The notes under the pieces: model-generated | What the model saw: the letters and a program-made list of their open reading frames with translations, nothing else | What the model was told of the DNA's origin: nothing | Database searches by the model: none | In this document: positions 7,854 to 16,532 of the stretch, piece by piece | Numbering within the stretch: position 1 is the first letter of the stretch | Layout of the letters: each line of letters opens with the position of its first letter | DNA from: Flavobacteriaceae bacterium UBA1682 | GTDB taxonomy: Bacteria; Bacteroidota; Bacteroidia; Flavobacteriales; Flavobacteriaceae | Assembly (NCBI GenBank): GCA_002320285.1 | Contig: DCKE01000005.1 | Coordinates: 489,521 to 521,851, forward strand | Length of the DNA stretch: 32,331 bases | Direction of reading: 5' to 3' | Made by a program: the position numbers and the translations under genes

Positions 7854-8369
7854 TCACTCACAGTTTCCCTGACAATCTTGCGCGTTTTGATAATCCTCTT
7901 CAGTAAAAATAAATGTATCTCTATCCACTGTATGTACATGCATTGTAAGCGGGTTTCTATAGGTACACAAAACCGTTTCGTAATAAGCATTTCTACAACT
8001 ATCTCCTGGATTAAACCCAAGTTGATATTCAGCTATAAAAACGCTCTTTTTCGCCTTATTAAAAATCACCTCAATAGTCTGATGTTTTTTGACACCACCT
8101 CCATAAAAATTGGTAAAATCATAACCGTCAGCGGCTCTCATTGTCATACGCTCAGTACGGGTTAACTTTTCACCATTTTTCAAGTGTATATATTTGGGTC
8201 CGTCATATATTGTTCCATCTCTGCCTCGATCAAAAGAACGAATCTCCACAGGCACGCCGGTTTGGTTTTCGATGCTATAATTAAGTGTTGTTTTATCATT
8301 TAAATCACAACTCAACAAACAACTCAAAGCCATCGCAGTCCACAATGGTATCCGATTATCCCTCATCAA
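7854..8369 (-). CDS. Small lipoprotein of unknown function
   Basis: A 171-residue protein with a lipoprotein signal: hydrophobic residues 8-20 end in LLSC, giving lipidated C21. The mature part starts with TTLNYSIENQTGVPVEIRSF, which suggests a beta-sandwich. It contains three later cysteines (in GDSCRNA, VLCTY and QDCQGNC) plus one at the C-terminus region that could form disulfides. It ends with FTEEDYQNAQDCQGNCE. I recognise no family. It starts nine bases after the stop of the HELTH lipoprotein gene and is almost certainly in the same operon. A partner or accessory role for that protein is a reasonable guess, no more. ATG at 8369 is used; a second Met follows immediately. Confidence 0.8.
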   Translation of the reverse strand: MMRDNRIPLWTAMALSCLLSCDLNDKTTLNYSIENQTGVPVEIRSFDRGRDGTIYDGPKYIHLKNGEKLTRTERMTMRAADGYDFTNFYGGGVKKHQTIEVIFNKAKKSVFIAEYQLGFNPGDSCRNAYYETVLCTYRNPLTMHVHTVDRDTFIFTEEDYQNAQDCQGNCE

Positions 8370-8378
8370 ATCAACGCA

Positions 8379-10073
8379 TTACCAATTTGCAAATAACTCA
8401 TCTAAATATACAGAAGTACTATTGACATGCTGACTTTTAATACGATCTTTCCATCCGTTCCAAGAAGTCGCCCCCCTAAGAGAATACTGCAATTGCGCAG
8501 GTGTATACCCGCTTACGCGATCCATGGGATATCCCGCATGATAATGATCTCTTTGATTGAAATAATCCATCATATCAATACCTGCCGAGGTATAATAATT
8601 GGTATCTGAATGCTTTGGATCATATATTAATCGTTGTTGAAAATCATTATATCTAAATTTATAATTAGATTCACCAAGTACTATTTGATACCAATGATTG
8701 GTCAGGAAAATTTCTGCTGTTGTCGCCCAGGTTTCCAGCAACCTCTTTGCACCGTCCTTAGCAGAAGAAAATGGCGGTATATAGGCTTTCTTTACCAGAT
8801 TATTGTAACTACTTCTATCAAATTGAAAATGGGATGCATGAGTTAATTCATGAATAGTGGTTCCAAAAACAACATCAGATTCCTTTCCCCATTCCAGGAT
8901 AGAAACCTGGCTACCTCCATAAAGCCCTCTGGCATTCATATGTGAAGACGTGCCGGATTTTTTTCTAGCGGCAATTTTTATTTGTCTTTTCAAAAACCCG
9001 TTTTGAGGAGGTGAGGCAAATCCGAATCGAGGTGTATAATAATACATCCACGCCGCATGATGAATCGTTCCGTAATACTGGTCTGAACCTCCTTTGATAT
9101 TTAGGTTCCAAGCTTGTTTTTTAACTCTTGGGCCACTGGTACTGGCTTGAAAAAAAGTATTTGTACGTATACTGTAATTATGGCGTTCCCATTGCAAGAG
9201 ATACTTAGCCTTACCTCGTACACTTCCAGTTCTGAAATAACCATTTTGATCCGTTATTCCTTGGCGCACTGTAAACCCTTGTCTCATCAATACTTGGGCT
9301 CCTTTTAGCGGTATATAACCCTTAATTGTACTATCCCAGATTTTCAAGTTACCTGAAGGGTTCCATTTGCTTCCAAAAACCCAAATTGATTGTATATTCC
9401 CCAAGTTAGACGAAGCGTTGTTTCCTTTTTTATCCCCATCAATATCATCCTCTAATTCACTTTCCCTACCCGTTAGCTTGTAGGCATAATACAATAAGTT
9501 GGCTAACAAATCTGCATCGGTTTTAATGGCTTGATTAATGTCCCCATCCTGATCTACCTTTTCAAAATAAGGATCCTCTTCCGGAATATACAAATTATCA
9601 ATCACTTCATATTTGCCATTTAACTTTTTCTCCTCATCAACCGGAATGGATGCATAATAGTTCGAAAAGGCACTCTGCACCTCATCTTGATCGCTGCTCA
9701 GAGGCTTTCTGTTACTCAAGTAAGCCTCCTCTTCTTGCTCTGATAAATGCAACGGATGGTCAAACACAAAAACGGTAGAATCGGATTTAATCAATCCTTC
9801 GTCGTCCGCATCTTTAGGCATAAGCCTAACGTATAAATGGGTTGTTTTGATTGAAAAACCCGGAAAATCTTCGAGATCTATTTTTTTCTCCGATTTTAAA
9901 TTGTCCAATGCTTTAAGCATTATCTGAACACTAAATGGATTTTCATCCGATTTATAATTGTTCTCCTCGATTTTCTCATTTGAGTAAACATCCGCAACTC
10001 CATTCTGGTTATCATATTGACAAGAAGTTACACCAATCAATAAGAGCATTGCTCCACAAATAATTTTTTTCAT
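8379..10073 (-). CDS. Lipoprotein with zinc-metallopeptidase-like HELTH motif
   Basis: A 564-residue protein with a lipobox at GVTSC (C18), so it is probably anchored to the outer membrane. Residues about 20-220 are acidic and low in recognisable motifs. Residues about 253-300 (PLKGAQVLMRQG, ITDQNGYFRTGSVRG) look like a carboxypeptidase-regulatory-type beta-sandwich. A zincin motif, H408-E-L-T-H412, lies in TTIHELTHASHF. E448 or E454 in LLETWATTAEIF could be the third zinc ligand. The fold therefore suggests a gluzincin-like peptidase, possibly acting at the surface or in the periplasm. The specific family is not one I recognise. It leads a two-gene operon with the small lipoprotein. A 12-bp inverted repeat lies just before its ATG. 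Confidence 0.75.
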   Translation of the reverse strand: MKKIICGAMLLLIGVTSCQYDNQNGVADVYSNEKIEENNYKSDENPFSVQIMLKALDNLKSEKKIDLEDFPGFSIKTTHLYVRLMPKDADDEGLIKSDSTVFVFDHPLHLSEQEEEAYLSNRKPLSSDQDEVQSAFSNYYASIPVDEEKKLNGKYEVIDNLYIPEEDPYFEKVDQDGDINQAIKTDADLLANLLYYAYKLTGRESELEDDIDGDKKGNNASSNLGNIQSIWVFGSKWNPSGNLKIWDSTIKGYIPLKGAQVLMRQGFTVRQGITDQNGYFRTGSVRGKAKYLLQWERHNYSIRTNTFFQASTSGPRVKKQAWNLNIKGGSDQYYGTIHHAAWMYYYTPRFGFASPPQNGFLKRQIKIAARKKSGTSSHMNARGLYGGSQVSILEWGKESDVVFGTTIHELTHASHFQFDRSSYNNLVKKAYIPPFSSAKDGAKRLLETWATTAEIFLTNHWYQIVLGESNYKFRYNDFQQRLIYDPKHSDTNYYTSAGIDMMDYFNQRDHYHAGYPMDRVSGYTPAQLQYSLRGATSWNGWKDRIKSQHVNSTSVYLDELFANW

Positions 10074-10076
10074 AAC

Positions 10077-10126
10077 AGGTGATTTTTAGTTCATAATATA
10101 TATTCCTTTTATATTAAAAGTCACCT
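10077..10126 (-). promoter_or_regulatory. Leader inverted repeat before the HELTH lipoprotein gene
   Basis: AGGTGATTTTTA (10077-10088) and TAAAAGTCACCT (10115-10126) form 12-bp arms with one mismatch and a 26-base loop. The gene-proximal arm ends three bases before the ATG. Folding in mRNA could occlude the start; as DNA it could be an operator. Confidence 0.4.
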
Positions 10127-10454
10127 ATTAGGATAATAAAGCACTTGTATATCGACTATTATTATTTGTATTTAAAAAAATTAAAACACTTAAAAACAAC
10201 CACATATACATATTAATAAAGATTAATTTTGTACATCAATTAACAACTATTGTACGAACAAAGTATGTTGCTCGAATTTCCTTTTAATTACCCCAAACGA
10301 TATGAAATATTTTAATTGATTTAATTTCATCGATCGCCACTACCACAAAAATCGTTGGTTTTGACAGGTAACAAGATGTAGTAAAACGGCATAGTCAGTC
10401 TCCTTTAAAATCACAACATCTAATTGCTGTGCCTCTGGTAAAATATACTTACGC

Positions 10455-10487
10455 AAAAAACCCTTTATGTAATTTACACAAAGGGTT
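10455..10487 (-). terminator. Terminator-like hairpin, copy 2 of the CCCTTT/AAAGGG element
   Basis: AACCCTTTATGT (10459-10470) and ACACAAAGGGTT (10476-10487) pair with one mismatch around AATTT. The left A-tract (10455-10460) gives a U-tract on the minus strand. It is nearly identical to the element at 7627-7658. Confidence 0.6.
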
Positions 10488-10529
10488 CCGAAAAGAAACT
10501 TGAAAAGCAGCAATAATTTCTTAGGGTTG

Positions 10530-10580
10530 AGTGTTTAAAAACCCTTTGTACTTTAATACAACACAAAGGGTTCAAACACT
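10530..10580 (-). terminator. Terminator-like hairpin, copy 3 (extended)
   Basis: AACCCTTTGT (10540-10549) pairs with ACAAAGGGTT (10563-10572). An outer stem, AGTGTTT (10530-10536) with AAACACT (10574-10580), extends it. It is minus-oriented, judged from the A-run left of the inner stem. It lies 43 bases from copy 2. Confidence 0.5.
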
Positions 10581-11196
10581 TATAAAAGGCAGTATTAGTA
10601 TTTCCTATTTCTCAAGATCGAGAATCAATAACTATCGATCTTAAAATCTAGAGGTAAGCGTACTTAAAAATCAGGACAGATTAAAAATTCGATTAACAGA
10701 TTAACAACAGTAATCTAATAGCAATGCCTATTTATAAACGACTTGAAAAAATCAAATCATATAGTAAATTTAAGCCATTTTTGATTAGTTTTATTTGCAT
10801 AGCATAATTATCCGTTTGTATACACAACAATCAATGCCCTAAAAAAGAATAACTTACGGATGTGAAAAAATAAATTAATTGTACATTCATTTTTTAAGCT
10901 TGTAGGTACTGGTTAAAATCCCAATCCGATTCTATCACATTCGCCTTTAATCTTTTCTGCCAACTTAAAAATCAGTTTTATTTCACACGTTTAAAAAATA
11001 ATCCCAATCTCTTCTGGGCTTGTTTTACCCCGATAAGACATGCTGATTGCAGCAAAAGCCGCTACAATGACGCTCTTAATCACTTGAACCAGATCCTTTA
11101 CTCTATTAAACAATGTAAAACTGAATCGCTAAACTAAAAAACAACATCAGTGAAGATTGTTACCCCCCCTTTAGCAAGGCCGCCGCAACGCCATTA

Positions 11197-12828
11197 CTAT
11201 TGACCGACGATCTCATTTAAAAAACTATTCATACTTTGATTTTCTGCAATACTAATTTTTTTTCGAATTCCGGAATTGCGTCTATATATGGTATGAATAC
11301 TCAATTCCAACAAATCCGCTATCTCCTGAAAAGTGAATCCGCCCTTTTGCAACAAAATCATTTCAATTTCTTTAGTAGAAAGTTCCGGAAAACGCTGTGT
11401 TATTTTATATTTAAAACTGGGATACACAGAATCCAATAAGTCTTCAAAAACACTCCATTCAAATTCCAGTTCACCATCAGAATTATGTACAATCTGATTG
11501 TAGTCTGCCAATAATTTTGAATACTTATACGCTTGCGGCGCTCTGGCTAATACTACCATTTTCCTGTATATCTCCAACAGTTTGGAAGATGAAATCTCGT
11601 AAATTTTAATGGTTCGATCTCGATGTTGAATCAATTTATTCATCTCCAACAGCATGGCCTTGTCCTTCAGAGTCTTGACGCGAAATTTATAAAACAAAAA
11701 TAAAATCAATAGGCAAGTTATAAACAAGACAATCAAGTAGTTTTGGTTTCTAATGATCAGTGTTTTGTTGTTGTTTTTAATCCTTTCTTGATGAAATTTA
11801 TTCTCAAAAGCCACGGTACTATTAAATTTCTCTTTTTCAAAAATCGAATCGGAAGCAGATTTGTATCTGTGATAGCTACCTAAACTCGATTTCAGCGGCT
11901 TATTTATTCCCTCCTTTTCAGTTACGGATTCAAAAGCCGCATCTATGACGGCAAAGTCCCGTGTTTGCTTTGCAGCAATAAAGGCTTTATAATAATACCA
12001 TTTGGCAGAGTCAATCTGATTGTTTTTATCAAAAATATCGGCTAATATTAAAAACTGGATCCCCTTGAGCTTTCCATTTTCGTCATAACTCATCGCTTTT
12101 TTGATATCTTCTTCTGCCTTGATATATTCCTCCATCTTCAAATAAGTAAGTGCGCGATTTTTATAGATATCCGAGCGAAGATCATCAACATCGGTTGGGA
12201 TTTGATCCAATGCATCCTGATAATCACGCAAAGCTCTTTCCATCTGATCCAGTTCAACAAAACAATCTGCGCGCTTTCTCAAGGCATTGATTTGATAATA
12301 AATGTCACCGGCTTTTTTTGCCCATTCATAAGAACTCGTAAACCATTTAATAGCCAGTTCATAACCATGCTCTTCCTGAAATATTTCACCTAATTCACTT
12401 GCACTACGCCCAGCCAGTTTATAATTCCCGGAAAACATCCCTATTTTTATGGCTTCATCGAAGTGTTTTTTAGCGGTGTCATACTCTTCTCTAGCTTCAA
12501 AAACACGACCTGCATAGAGGTTTGCTTTGCCAATATTTGGTACGTCTTTTTGATCGCTATAATACCCCAAAGCCTGTAAGATCAAAGTATCATTTCGCAG
12601 TGATACATCGTTTTTTTGGTGCGACCGTACCGCTAGAAATGCCCACCTCGCTTGATTTTTCTCATTCATTTTCTCGGGAAAATCGATTACATCTAAGAAA
12701 AATTGGGTAGAATCTGGATGGGTATAAAAACACTCTTCTGCCTTTTTTAAAAAATATAGATTCTGATTATCTACACAGGAATTTAGTATCAGCAAAAGCA
12801 CTATTCCTAAAAAAAACAATTTTTTCAT
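11197..12828 (-). CDS. Membrane-spanning TPR regulator with LuxR-type HTH and lipobox
   Basis: A 543-residue one-component regulator. The N-terminus has a lipoprotein-style signal, LILNSC (C18). Residues about 20-310 are helical tetratricopeptide-like repeats (for example 100-135, 140-170, 180-210, 222-250). One transmembrane helix spans about 363-380. A short coiled region and a C-terminal LuxR/GerE-like helix-turn-helix follow (about 480-525, LSTKEIEMILLQKGGFTFQE then IADLLELSIHTIYRRNSGI). This gives periplasmic TPRs and a cytoplasmic DNA-binding end, an architecture known among Bacteroidota TPR regulators. A periplasmic signal is presumably sensed. Targets could be the divergent barrel gene or the downstream lipoprotein operon; neither is proven. 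The lipidation signal may instead be an uncleaved anchor. Confidence 0.8.
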   Translation of the reverse strand: MKKLFFLGIVLLLILNSCVDNQNLYFLKKAEECFYTHPDSTQFFLDVIDFPEKMNEKNQARWAFLAVRSHQKNDVSLRNDTLILQALGYYSDQKDVPNIGKANLYAGRVFEAREEYDTAKKHFDEAIKIGMFSGNYKLAGRSASELGEIFQEEHGYELAIKWFTSSYEWAKKAGDIYYQINALRKRADCFVELDQMERALRDYQDALDQIPTDVDDLRSDIYKNRALTYLKMEEYIKAEEDIKKAMSYDENGKLKGIQFLILADIFDKNNQIDSAKWYYYKAFIAAKQTRDFAVIDAAFESVTEKEGINKPLKSSLGSYHRYKSASDSIFEKEKFNSTVAFENKFHQERIKNNNKTLIIRNQNYLIVLFITCLLILFLFYKFRVKTLKDKAMLLEMNKLIQHRDRTIKIYEISSSKLLEIYRKMVVLARAPQAYKYSKLLADYNQIVHNSDGELEFEWSVFEDLLDSVYPSFKYKITQRFPELSTKEIEMILLQKGGFTFQEIADLLELSIHTIYRRNSGIRKKISIAENQSMNSFLNEIVGQ

Positions 12829-13003
12829 CTATTAAACCATATTAATTTCTATAAAAGTCACTACTATATGTGCACTAAAATAAGAAAACAATCAAAACCC
12901 AACCCACTATTCCAGTTTAAAATTAAAATTTAACAGTAATTAATATTTAGATATCGGCACATAGTTTAATCACAGTCGATAAAAACATTCCAATTAGATA
13001 CAC

Positions 13004-13011
13004 TACTTTTG
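13004..13011 (+). promoter_or_regulatory. -7 box of the 1137-residue barrel gene
   Basis: TACTTTTG is an exact TAnnTTTG match, 23 bases before the ATG at 13035. No clear TTG is seen at the expected -33 distance, which could mean an activator is needed. The regulator gene is divergent across this 206-base region. Confidence 0.45.
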
Positions 13012-13034
13012 ACATTTATCAGTTATAGATAATT

Positions 13035-16000
13035 ATGTTTAGAACCCTTTTCGTCTTATTATACTTTTTTTGGTTTTCGGTTCTTAGCGCGCAAGAATCG
13101 GGATCTTTATATCAGTCCAAGACTTTTAAGCTAGAAAAGGATACTGTAGACCTATTATCCAAGAATTTGAACCCCACTTTTATAAGAGTATTACAAGCCA
13201 ACAAAGACACGGTGTCATCAAATGCCTATCGGATCGATTTCAGCAGCGGACAATTGATACTTTTGGACCCCCAGTTAAAAAACGACTCTTTGACTGTAGA
13301 GTATTTACAATTTCCTGAGTTTCTAACCAAAACTTATACCTATTATCCAGCTGAGCGCGTAGTAGCCAACGCTGCCGGACAACAATTATTTGCCTATCAA
13401 GATCGCAACCGCACATCGAACTTCGTACCTTTTGAAGGCCTCAACACGGCGGGTAGTATAACTAGAGGTTTTACCGTTGGCAATAACCAAAATGGCGTTA
13501 TGAACTCCAATCTCGATCTTCAAATTACGGGAAAACTATCCGAAAAAGTAAATATTCGCGCTTCGATACAGGATAGCAATGCCCCACTACAAGACGGTGG
13601 ATATTCTCAGAAAATCGATGAGTTTGAACAAATTTTTATTGAGCTATTCTCGGATAATTGGTCGATAAAAGCGGGAGATATCTTTTTGGAAAACAGAAAA
13701 TCGCGCTTCTTAAATTTTAATAAAAAAGTTCAAGGTCTGTCTACAGCATTCACTTTTAAAACAGCCCATTCCGAGACACATATTGAAGCGGCGGCGGCAT
13801 TAGCACGCGGTCAATATGCTAAAAGCACTTTTATAGGACAGGAAGGCAATCAAGGCCCCTATAAATTGAAAGGTCCCAATGGGGAATTATTTATTTTAAT
13901 CATCTCAGGATCCGAACGGGTATATGTTAATGGCATAGCATTAAAACGCGGCGAAAACAACGATTACGTCATCGACTACAATGCGGGGGAAATCCGCTTT
14001 ACTACCTTATTCCCGATAACTTCGGATATGCGAATTGCAGTAGAATATCAGTATACCGATCGAAACTACACGCGTTTTGTGGGCTATGGAGGCATACTAC
14101 ATCAAAGAAAAAATTGGAATATAGGCGGTTATGTCTTTTCACAAACCGACATTAAAAACCAGCCTTTACAACAAAATTTATCTGCCAACCAAATTGAAAC
14201 TCTGCGTTTAGCTGGAAATGACCCCAATAAAATGGTAGCGCCATCTGCCTATGTTGATGCCTACTCGGAAAACAAAATTTTATATAAAAAACAACTAGAC
14301 GAATCCGGTGTAGAATATTTTTCATATTCCAATAATCCCGAAGATGAATTGTATGCCGTTCAGTTTACTAATGTAGGACAAAACAATGGTGATTATCACA
14401 TACAAAACAGTCAGAGCATTGGAAAAATTTATCAATATACCAGTCCGATAAACGGGGTTAAGCAAGGAAATTACGCCCCGGTAACTCGCTTGATAGCCCC
14501 CATACGCAACACCATTATGACCGTAATGGGAGGATATAACCCCTCCGATAAAACCTTGATCAAAGCCGAGATTGCAATGAGCAATAACGATGAAAATTTA
14601 TTTTCTTCCTTAGACGATCAAAACAATAAGGGCTGGGCTACACAGGTCAATTTAAAACAACGATTGTATACGGGTGCTATCTGGATTGATGCATTTTCCG
14701 ATTTTCAATTTATTCACCAAAACTTCAAATCCTTAGAGCAATTGTATTCCATCGAATTCGATCGGGATTGGAATTTGGATTTTGCTATTGGAAATCAAAG
14801 TTTATTTGCAGGTGGTTTTAAATTCACTTTCCCGGAACGAGGACAATTGACTTATCAACTGGAAAAGCTCGATTATGGCTCGATGTTTTCGGGTACACGC
14901 CATCATATCAATGGAAATTGGAACAGTAAAAATTGGAAGGCATTTACGCGAAACAGCTTGTTGAATGCCAAATCAAGTACTAAGACAACGCGCTTTATAC
15001 GCAGCCAATCCGATGCGCGTTATCACTTTGGTCAAAACTGGATTGGGGGTCGATTAGAAATGGAAGATCAACAGGAAAAAGAATTATCAGGATTCAAAAA
15101 CCTCTTACCCTTAAGTCACCGCTTTACTGAGGCAACTGCTTATATTGGACGCGGAGACAGCACCTCGGTTTATACCGAATTGGGCTATACACACCGAATC
15201 AACGACAGTATACAGCTCGGAATACTTCAAAATGTTTCGAATTCCAATACTTTTTATATCAAATCAAAAATGATTCAAACTCAGTATAGAGATTTGAGCA
15301 TTTATGCTAATTATCGCATTTTAAACTGGACAGATCCTTTAATGGAGCAGGAGAAAACACTTAATTCGCGTTTGGTGTATAACGATCGCTTTTGGGATGG
15401 GCTACTACAGACCAACACGGTCTACGAGACGAGTTCTGGTAGTATAGCCCAACAAGAATACACCTATATTGAAGTCGAACCGGGACGCGGAATTTATATG
15501 TGGATCGATTATAACGAAAACGGCATACAAGAATTGGAAGAATTTGAAATAGCTCCCTTTCCAGATCAAGCCAAATACGTACGGCTGTATTTACCCAATC
15601 AAATATTTGTAAAAACCCATCAGAACAAGTTTTCTCAATCGCTATTATTAAATCCTATTCACTGGCAAAGTGAACCGGGTTTTTTACGAATCTTATCACA
15701 CTTCAACAATCAGACTTCGTATCTCATCGATCGAAGAGATCTGAGGCAAGGCGATGGTTTTAACTTCAACCCCTTTACAAGTGACCAGGACAACCTCGTA
15801 GGATTAAACGAGAGTTTTAGAAATAGTTTATTTTATAACCGGGGACGTCAGAAACACTCTATCACGTACACCTTTTTAAGAAATGGCACTAAAAATCTGC
15901 TTTCTTTCGGTACGCAGCAAAATAAGTCTGTAGGCCATCAATTGTTTTACAATCACTTAATCGCTAAAAGCTGGTTGGTTTCCTTATCGGGAAAAACATC

Positions 16001-16448
16001 GGATTCAGAAACGACTTCAGATACTTACGAGTCCAAAAATTATCAGATCCACGGCAGCAGTATTGAACCTCGATTATCGTACTTATTCTCGCGAAATGCC
16101 AGTTTGGATTTATTTTATGAATTTCAGAAAAAAGAAAATCTTAAATCCGACTTTGAAAACTTAAACCAGCACCGTTTGGGAACTACGTTTATGTATACGT
16201 CAACCAACAATTTCACGATGAATGGCGAAGTTTCGTTTTACGAGAATCAATTTTCAGGAAATGCATTCTCGCCTGTTGCCTATCAAATGCTCGAAGGTTT
16301 GCAACCCGGTAAAAACATCACTTGGAGATTATTGTTGCAACGAAACCTTACGAAGTATCTCGATCTAAATTTAAATTACCAAGGTAGAACCAACGAAAAC
16401 TCCAATACCATTCACACGGGAAATATCCAATTACGAGCTTTTTTCTAA
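13035..16448 (+). CDS. Large putative outer-membrane beta-barrel protein, function unknown
   Basis: A 1137-residue protein with a Sec signal (FVLLYFFWFSVLSA, cleavage near 19/20). Residues about 25-120 form a beta-rich periplasmic-type region. From about 150 to the end, short alternating amphipathic strands dominate and the last residue is Phe (IQLRAFF), as in barrels inserted by BamA. An element near 310-340 (DYNAGEIRFTTLFPIT then VEYQYTDRNYTRF) and an acidic loop near residue 825 (DYNENGIQELEEFE) recall parts of flavobacterial surface proteins such as SprA. No TonB plug, secretin or known transporter signature is visible. A family cannot be named. It has its own promoter, diverges from the LuxR-type regulator gene, and precedes the 2H phosphoesterase gene by 84 bases. 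Confidence 0.75.
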   Translation: MFRTLFVLLYFFWFSVLSAQESGSLYQSKTFKLEKDTVDLLSKNLNPTFIRVLQANKDTVSSNAYRIDFSSGQLILLDPQLKNDSLTVEYLQFPEFLTKTYTYYPAERVVANAAGQQLFAYQDRNRTSNFVPFEGLNTAGSITRGFTVGNNQNGVMNSNLDLQITGKLSEKVNIRASIQDSNAPLQDGGYSQKIDEFEQIFIELFSDNWSIKAGDIFLENRKSRFLNFNKKVQGLSTAFTFKTAHSETHIEAAAALARGQYAKSTFIGQEGNQGPYKLKGPNGELFILIISGSERVYVNGIALKRGENNDYVIDYNAGEIRFTTLFPITSDMRIAVEYQYTDRNYTRFVGYGGILHQRKNWNIGGYVFSQTDIKNQPLQQNLSANQIETLRLAGNDPNKMVAPSAYVDAYSENKILYKKQLDESGVEYFSYSNNPEDELYAVQFTNVGQNNGDYHIQNSQSIGKIYQYTSPINGVKQGNYAPVTRLIAPIRNTIMTVMGGYNPSDKTLIKAEIAMSNNDENLFSSLDDQNNKGWATQVNLKQRLYTGAIWIDAFSDFQFIHQNFKSLEQLYSIEFDRDWNLDFAIGNQSLFAGGFKFTFPERGQLTYQLEKLDYGSMFSGTRHHINGNWNSKNWKAFTRNSLLNAKSSTKTTRFIRSQSDARYHFGQNWIGGRLEMEDQQEKELSGFKNLLPLSHRFTEATAYIGRGDSTSVYTELGYTHRINDSIQLGILQNVSNSNTFYIKSKMIQTQYRDLSIYANYRILNWTDPLMEQEKTLNSRLVYNDRFWDGLLQTNTVYETSSGSIAQQEYTYIEVEPGRGIYMWIDYNENGIQELEEFEIAPFPDQAKYVRLYLPNQIFVKTHQNKFSQSLLLNPIHWQSEPGFLRILSHFNNQTSYLIDRRDLRQGDGFNFNPFTSDQDNLVGLNESFRNSLFYNRGRQKHSITYTFLRNGTKNLLSFGTQQNKSVGHQLFYNHLIAKSWLVSLSGKTSDSETTSDTYESKNYQIHGSSIEPRLSYLFSRNASLDLFYEFQKKENLKSDFENLNQHRLGTTFMYTSTNNFTMNGEVSFYENQFSGNAFSPVAYQMLEGLQPGKNITWRLLLQRNLTKYLDLNLNYQGRTNENSNTIHTGNIQLRAFF

Positions 16449-16532
16449 AGCTATTAAACCGTTTCAAATACACTATCGTAATCAAATAATAGTTTATATC
16501 TTTAGCCTTTTACAACTGATATACCCTTAGAA

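Larger units (their letters stand above)
10074..11196. other. 1.1-kb intergenic region rich in hairpins
   Basis: No supported gene. From left: the leader repeat at 10077-10126; an ILPEA-coding minus-strand segment around 10430-10444; tandem terminator-like hairpins at 10455-10487 and 10530-10580; and a third hairpin with 7-bp arms (AAGATCG at 10614-10620, CGATCTT at 10636-10642). A 30-codon GTG-initiated reading frame exists at 11083-10991 (minus), but nothing else supports it. The stop of the LuxR-type gene is 600-700 bases from the hairpins. Either that mRNA has a long 3' tail, or a small RNA or decayed gene lies between. Confidence 0.6.

Noticed and set aside
7739..8020. 93-codon minus-strand frame overlapping the small lipoprotein
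   Set aside because: It overlaps the better supported lipoprotein frame by more than half. Only its tail (ILPEA) is noted as a possible remnant.
10991..11083. 30-codon GTG-initiated minus-strand frame
   Set aside because: It is short, with no promoter or start signal and no recognisable product.
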